Origin: Superficieibacter sp. HKU1
Lineage (GTDB): Bacteria; Pseudomonadota; Gammaproteobacteria; Enterobacterales; Enterobacteriaceae
Length of the DNA stretch: 64,000 bases
Assembly (NCBI RefSeq): GCF_029319185.1
Contig: NZ_CP119754.1
Coordinates: 4,030,001 to 4,094,000 of the forward strand
Direction: 5' to 3'
The translations under genes and the position numbers were made by a program. The first letter of the stretch is position 1, and the number at the start of each line of letters is the position of its first letter. Below the pieces are notes generated by a model that searched no databases, had not been told where the DNA came from, and saw only the letters and a list, made by a program, of their open reading frames with translations. Shown here one piece after another: positions 60,866 to 64,000 of this stretch.

Positions 60866-61777
60866 TCAAACCTGAAAAGGATCCGCCACACTCCGCCACT
60901 GCACCTCGCAATCGCTGGTGCCGCAAAATAACCGGACCTCTTCTCCCGGCAGGCCATACAGCCCGCCGGAAAATACCACATCGCCTAAATCGTCGCGCTT
61001 GCTGTCACCGGGGAGAAAATCATCACGACAGGCGATGATTTTTATCGCTGAGCTTACGCCAGACGCAGGATCGAAAATAAACGACGCGGCGTAATAGTGC
61101 CGCTGCTGCTGCGCATCAAACCGGGCCACGTGGGCCAGTACACCGACCCGCCCGTCCGCCAGCAGATGCGCTTCATTGGCTCCGCACCAGTCGTTTTCAT
61201 CCACCTGTTCCAGTAGCGTTGCACGGGAGAGCGTCTGCGCCGTTAGCTCGCTCAGGCGGTCGATAATCGTCCAGCCAATCGTGCCCCGCCCGCCGGGCTG
61301 TCCCTGCGGGCGGGTAAACACCAGAATACGGGCATCTGCCAGTTGCACCAGGCGAATATCTTTCATTCCCCACGGTCCACAACTCAGTAACCGTAGCTGG
61401 TCGAGCGTCGAACCGCACCAGAACTGGGTGCGCCAGCGCGATACCTCACCGCCGGCAGTGAATTCTACCTCGACGCCGCCCAGCACCAGCTGGCCGCCTA
61501 TCCGGCAGACAAACGGGTCCTGAAGCGGAAATATCGGGGCATCCGGCAACAAATAAGCCTGATTCCCACCCTGCCAGTGAAAAAAGCGCACCTCTGAGCG
61601 CTCGCTGTCGCGCTTCTCCACCCGCGCGGCCATCAGCCAGCGCTCGCCGTCATAAAACGGCGCGGTCGGATTATAAACGTCAAATCCATTTACGCCATCA
61701 AAGCGTATTTTTCCCCGCGCCGAAGGCTGACGGCGCGCCAGATAGTCGCGATATAACGCGTCAACCGGCGCGCGCAT
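60866..61777 (-). CDS. DUF1861 family protein
   Basis: 303 residues with no signal peptide. It has repeated strands of a beta-propeller kind and the family marks FDGVNGFDVYNPTAPF, LQDPFVCRIGGQLVLGGVEV and YGLPGEEVRLFCGTSDCEVQW. The family sits in glycoside-utilisation operons, often beside GH130 phosphorylases; the enzymatic role is not established. It is the last gene of a tight minus-strand cluster: its ATG follows the GH130 stop codon without a gap (TAAATG). Confidence 0.75.
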   Translation of the reverse strand: MRAPVDALYRDYLARRQPSARGKIRFDGVNGFDVYNPTAPFYDGERWLMAARVEKRDSERSEVRFFHWQGGNQAYLLPDAPIFPLQDPFVCRIGGQLVLGGVEVEFTAGGEVSRWRTQFWCGSTLDQLRLLSCGPWGMKDIRLVQLADARILVFTRPQGQPGGRGTIGWTIIDRLSELTAQTLSRATLLEQVDENDWCGANEAHLLADGRVGVLAHVARFDAQQQRHYYAASFIFDPASGVSSAIKIIACRDDFLPGDSKRDDLGDVVFSGGLYGLPGEEVRLFCGTSDCEVQWRSVADPFQV

Positions 61778-62836
61778 TTATGCCAGTCCCAGATGTTTCC
61801 ACAGTGCGTCGAGCGGCATCGTTGCCAGCGCCACCTTCTCATCCGCCGCGCCGTACCAGACGTGGAGAACGTCATTACGCACCAGCGCGCCACAGGTAAA
61901 CACCACGTTACCAAAGAAGCCTTCGCGCTCATACGGCGCGGTTGGCTCCAGCAGCGGCACCGGCGATTTTGCGAGGATCACCGTCGGATCGTTGAGATCC
62001 ATCAGTAGTGCGCCCAGGCAATAGCGCTGATCGGCATCGACCCCGTGATAAATCTCCAGCCAGCCGCGATCGGTCTTGATCACCGGCGCGCCGCCGCCGG
62101 ATTTCCGGCAGTCCCACGCGTCGCCGGAGCGTCCGAGCAGATGGCGATGATTCCCCCAGTGCAGCATATCCGGCGACTCGCAAATCCAGATTTCCGGATG
62201 CCCAAAATGGCACGGTGCCGGGCGCGTCAGGGCCTGATATTTGCCGCCGACTTTCTCCGGGAAGAAGCAGACATCGCGGTTATCCGGACACAGGATCAGC
62301 CCTTTTTTCTCCACCGTCACAAAGTCTTTCGTCACCGCCAGGGCAGTAGAAATACCGAGTGAAGAGACCGCTGAATAGTTGATGTACCATTGGCCTTCAA
62401 TGTGCGTAATACGCGCATCTTCGCAGCCAAACTCTTCGTACTGCGTATCTGCGGTGATAAACGGCTGGGTATCGATGCGGAAATTGACGCCGTCGGTGCT
62501 GCGAGCCAGCCGCAGGTGCGACATCGAGGTCAGCCAGACCTGCGCCGGGTCGCTTTTCAGCACGATGACGCGCGGATCGCTGAAATCATAGCGATCGTCG
62601 CGGCGATCGAAGGTCCGCGTCGTCACCGTCCAGCCCTGCGCGCCTTTCTCCAGCAGCGGCACCACGATCTGCTGCGGATCGTCGTTGATTACGCTTTCCG
62701 CCACGCGCAGTAGCAGAATAATTTCGCCGTTGTATTCCGTCACGCCGGTATTAAAGGCGCATTCGACTTTCAGATAGGGCTGTGAAGGAACTACATCCGC
62801 CGGAACGATGAGAGGATTATGACTGTGCCTTTCCAT
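61778..62836 (-). CDS. GH130-family glycoside phosphorylase-like protein
   Basis: 352 residues of a five-bladed propeller. GH130 marks are HNPLIVPADV, ECAFNTGVTEYNGEIILLLRVAES, the FSDPRVIVL stretch, GCEDARITHIEGQWYINYSA, RDVCFFPEKVGGKY and KSGGGAPVIKTDRGWLEIYHGVD. Known GH130 enzymes phosphorolyse beta-mannosides (1,2 or 1,4 linked). The general-acid aspartate is probably in CEDARI. It overlaps the GH13 gene by 20 bases and abuts the DUF1861 gene. The natural substrate is not evident. Confidence 0.82.
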   Translation of the reverse strand: MERHSHNPLIVPADVVPSQPYLKVECAFNTGVTEYNGEIILLLRVAESVINDDPQQIVVPLLEKGAQGWTVTTRTFDRRDDRYDFSDPRVIVLKSDPAQVWLTSMSHLRLARSTDGVNFRIDTQPFITADTQYEEFGCEDARITHIEGQWYINYSAVSSLGISTALAVTKDFVTVEKKGLILCPDNRDVCFFPEKVGGKYQALTRPAPCHFGHPEIWICESPDMLHWGNHRHLLGRSGDAWDCRKSGGGAPVIKTDRGWLEIYHGVDADQRYCLGALLMDLNDPTVILAKSPVPLLEPTAPYEREGFFGNVVFTCGALVRNDVLHVWYGAADEKVALATMPLDALWKHLGLA

Positions 62837-64000
62837 GACGACTCCTTTTGATTAAAAACTGGTTTTTCGCTATCCACGTCGCATCGTCGCCGCTCAGGAT
62901 GTCAGCGGCAATATCACGCCAGGGATTAAGAACGGGCTCGCCGAAATTGATCGCCACCCACACCTGTTCTTCCGCCGTTTCGCGGGAGAACCAGATGCAG
63001 GACTGGGTTAATTCAAGCGAGCAATAGTGGCCCTGGCGCAGCGCATCGGTGGCGTTACGCAGGGCAATAAGCTGACGGTAATCGTGCCAGAGTGAAGCGG
63101 CATCCTGCTGCTGCGCCGCCGCATTCAGCGCCTGCATCCGGATATCAATGGGCATCCACGGCGCTACGCTGGAGAACCCGGCGTAATCGCCGTCGTCCCA
63201 CGGCAGCGGCGCGCGCGAACCGTCGCGCGACTGCGCCACCGCCACCGCCAGCGCCTGCTCGGGTGACATCCCGTTGTCGAGCGCGGTCTGATAATGGGTC
63301 CGCCCCTGAATATCAAACACCTGCCCGATAGACTGCGGACGATAATCGGTCAGCCCCAGCTCCTCGCCCTGAAAAATAAAGGGCACGCCGCTGGCGGTAA
63401 GCTGAAGGGCGAGTACCGCGCGGGCGCGGGCAACATCCCGGTCGTTTTCGCCAAAGCGGCTGATCATTCTCGACATGTCATGGCTGGAGAAAAACAGCGT
63501 CGGCAGGCCGGACTGCTGTTGTCGCATCGCGTCCAGCTCAGCAAACAGGCGCGCCGCGTCGAACGTTTTCTGGCTGCCGAGGTTAAAGTTAAAGACGACA
63601 TCCATCAGCTGCGGGCGTTGATAGCGGCGAAGTACGCTGAGATCCTCGCTGCCAATCTCACCAATCAGGAAGATATCACCGCGCTGCCGCACGTAGTGAC
63701 ACAGCCGCTGGAGCGCGTTGATAATCCCCGGCTGGTTGATGTCGTGGTCGTGGCGCTGCTCGCCGTTCTCTTCCGGGTTATCCGCCAGGATACCGTCAGT
63801 GGTCAGGAAGTTGATGACGTCAAAACGAAAACCGTCTACGCCCTGCGTAATCCAGAAGTCGATTACCTGGCGAATTTCACGTTCTACCTGCGGATTCGCC
63901 CAGTTTAAATCCACCTGCTGCGGGGCGAATTTATGGTAATAGTACTGGCCGGTATCCGGCTCCGCCGTCCAGGCGCTGCCGGAGAAAAACGACTGCCAGT
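62817..64000 (-). CDS. GH13-family alpha-glucosidase, N-terminus beyond the window
   Basis: The visible 394 codons (about two thirds of the protein) hold the C-terminal part of an oligo-1,6-glucosidase / trehalose-6-phosphate hydrolase type enzyme. The frame stays open to the window edge (WQSFFSGSAWTAEPDTGQYY before MDLNWAN), so the gene starts further right. The catalytic Asp is in GVDGFRFDVINFL and the acid/base Glu in FLIGEIGS. The third acid region reads FFSSHDMSR, where the family usually has an N before HD. Overlaps the GH130 gene by 20 bases. Confidence 0.87.
   Translation of the reverse strand, partial: WQSFFSGSAWTAEPDTGQYYYHKFAPQQVDLNWANPQVEREIRQVIDFWITQGVDGFRFDVINFLTTDGILADNPEENGEQRHDHDINQPGIINALQRLCHYVRQRGDIFLIGEIGSEDLSVLRRYQRPQLMDVVFNFNLGSQKTFDAARLFAELDAMRQQQSGLPTLFFSSHDMSRMISRFGENDRDVARARAVLALQLTASGVPFIFQGEELGLTDYRPQSIGQVFDIQGRTHYQTALDNGMSPEQALAVAVAQSRDGSRAPLPWDDGDYAGFSSVAPWMPIDIRMQALNAAAQQQDAASLWHDYRQLIALRNATDALRQGHYCSLELTQSCIWFSRETAEEQVWVAINFGEPVLNPWRDIAADILSGDDATWIAKNQFLIKRSRHGKAQS

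Overview
The window is a chromosomal segment of an enterobacterium (order Enterobacterales, family Enterobacteriaceae). The order hldE-glnE-ygiF / ygiM-cca / uppP-folB / plsY, then tsaD / rpsU-dnaG-rpoD, mug, tRNA-Ile2 (ileX) and, at the far end, yqjH / yqjI / aer / patA is the E. coli-type backbone, and the products look nearly collinear with their E. coli counterparts. Urease, a split methionine-salvage set and many redox/regulator modules suggest an Enterobacter, Citrobacter, Klebsiella or Kluyvera type of genome. The sequence alone does not settle the genus.

Layout. 1-900: the end of a gene (possibly yqiK), glgS, and an intergenic locus with the architecture of a type I toxin-antitoxin pair (26-residue hydrophobic peptide plus a divergent small RNA that matches its leader). 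956-10810: cell-envelope and housekeeping genes. 11048-17564: an MFS transporter and a complete urease operon, at the place where E. coli K-12 carries the ttd genes. A NAC-type site precedes ureD. 17685-24445: tsaD, the macromolecular-synthesis operon, a NADAR protein, mug and tRNA-Ile2. 24446-25520: a small accessory insert beside the tRNA with a BrnT/BrnA toxin-antitoxin pair that is probably transcribed leaderless. 25818-27691: methionine-salvage genes mtnCD and mtnB, each with MetJ boxes. 27791-44208: an accessory stretch of regulator/oxidoreductase pairs, a galactitol-type PTS without any catabolic enzyme, a membrane PQQ dehydrogenase paralogue and a diguanylate cyclase.

44428-55917 is the most remarkable part. 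It is a catabolic cluster built around a LarA-family (nickel-pincer nucleotide) racemase/epimerase homologue. On one strand it encodes a YagE-type 2-keto-3-deoxy-aldonate aldolase, a UxaA/GarD-family dehydratase, the LarA homologue, an MFS carrier, the cofactor-making proteins LarC, LarE and LarB, a NiCoT nickel permease and an IclR regulator. A GldA-like dehydrogenase is divergent. No lactate gene is present, so the LarA homologue is probably a sugar-acid epimerase feeding a dehydratase and an aldolase. Matching GTTCY-N6-RGAAC sites lie at both ends of the divergent promoter region. Nickel is a theme of the window: urease with its chaperones, the Lar cluster with its permease, and the nickel-linked regulator YqjI (here with a shortened metal-binding head).

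55951-60787: yqjH/yqjI with Fur and YqjI-type sites, aer with a sigma-28 promoter, and patA. 60866-64000: a DUF1861 protein, a GH130 protein and a GH13 glucosidase that runs off the window, a tightly packed glycoside-utilisation operon. REP/BIME elements are scattered between backbone genes. No insertion sequence, CRISPR array or rRNA gene was seen.
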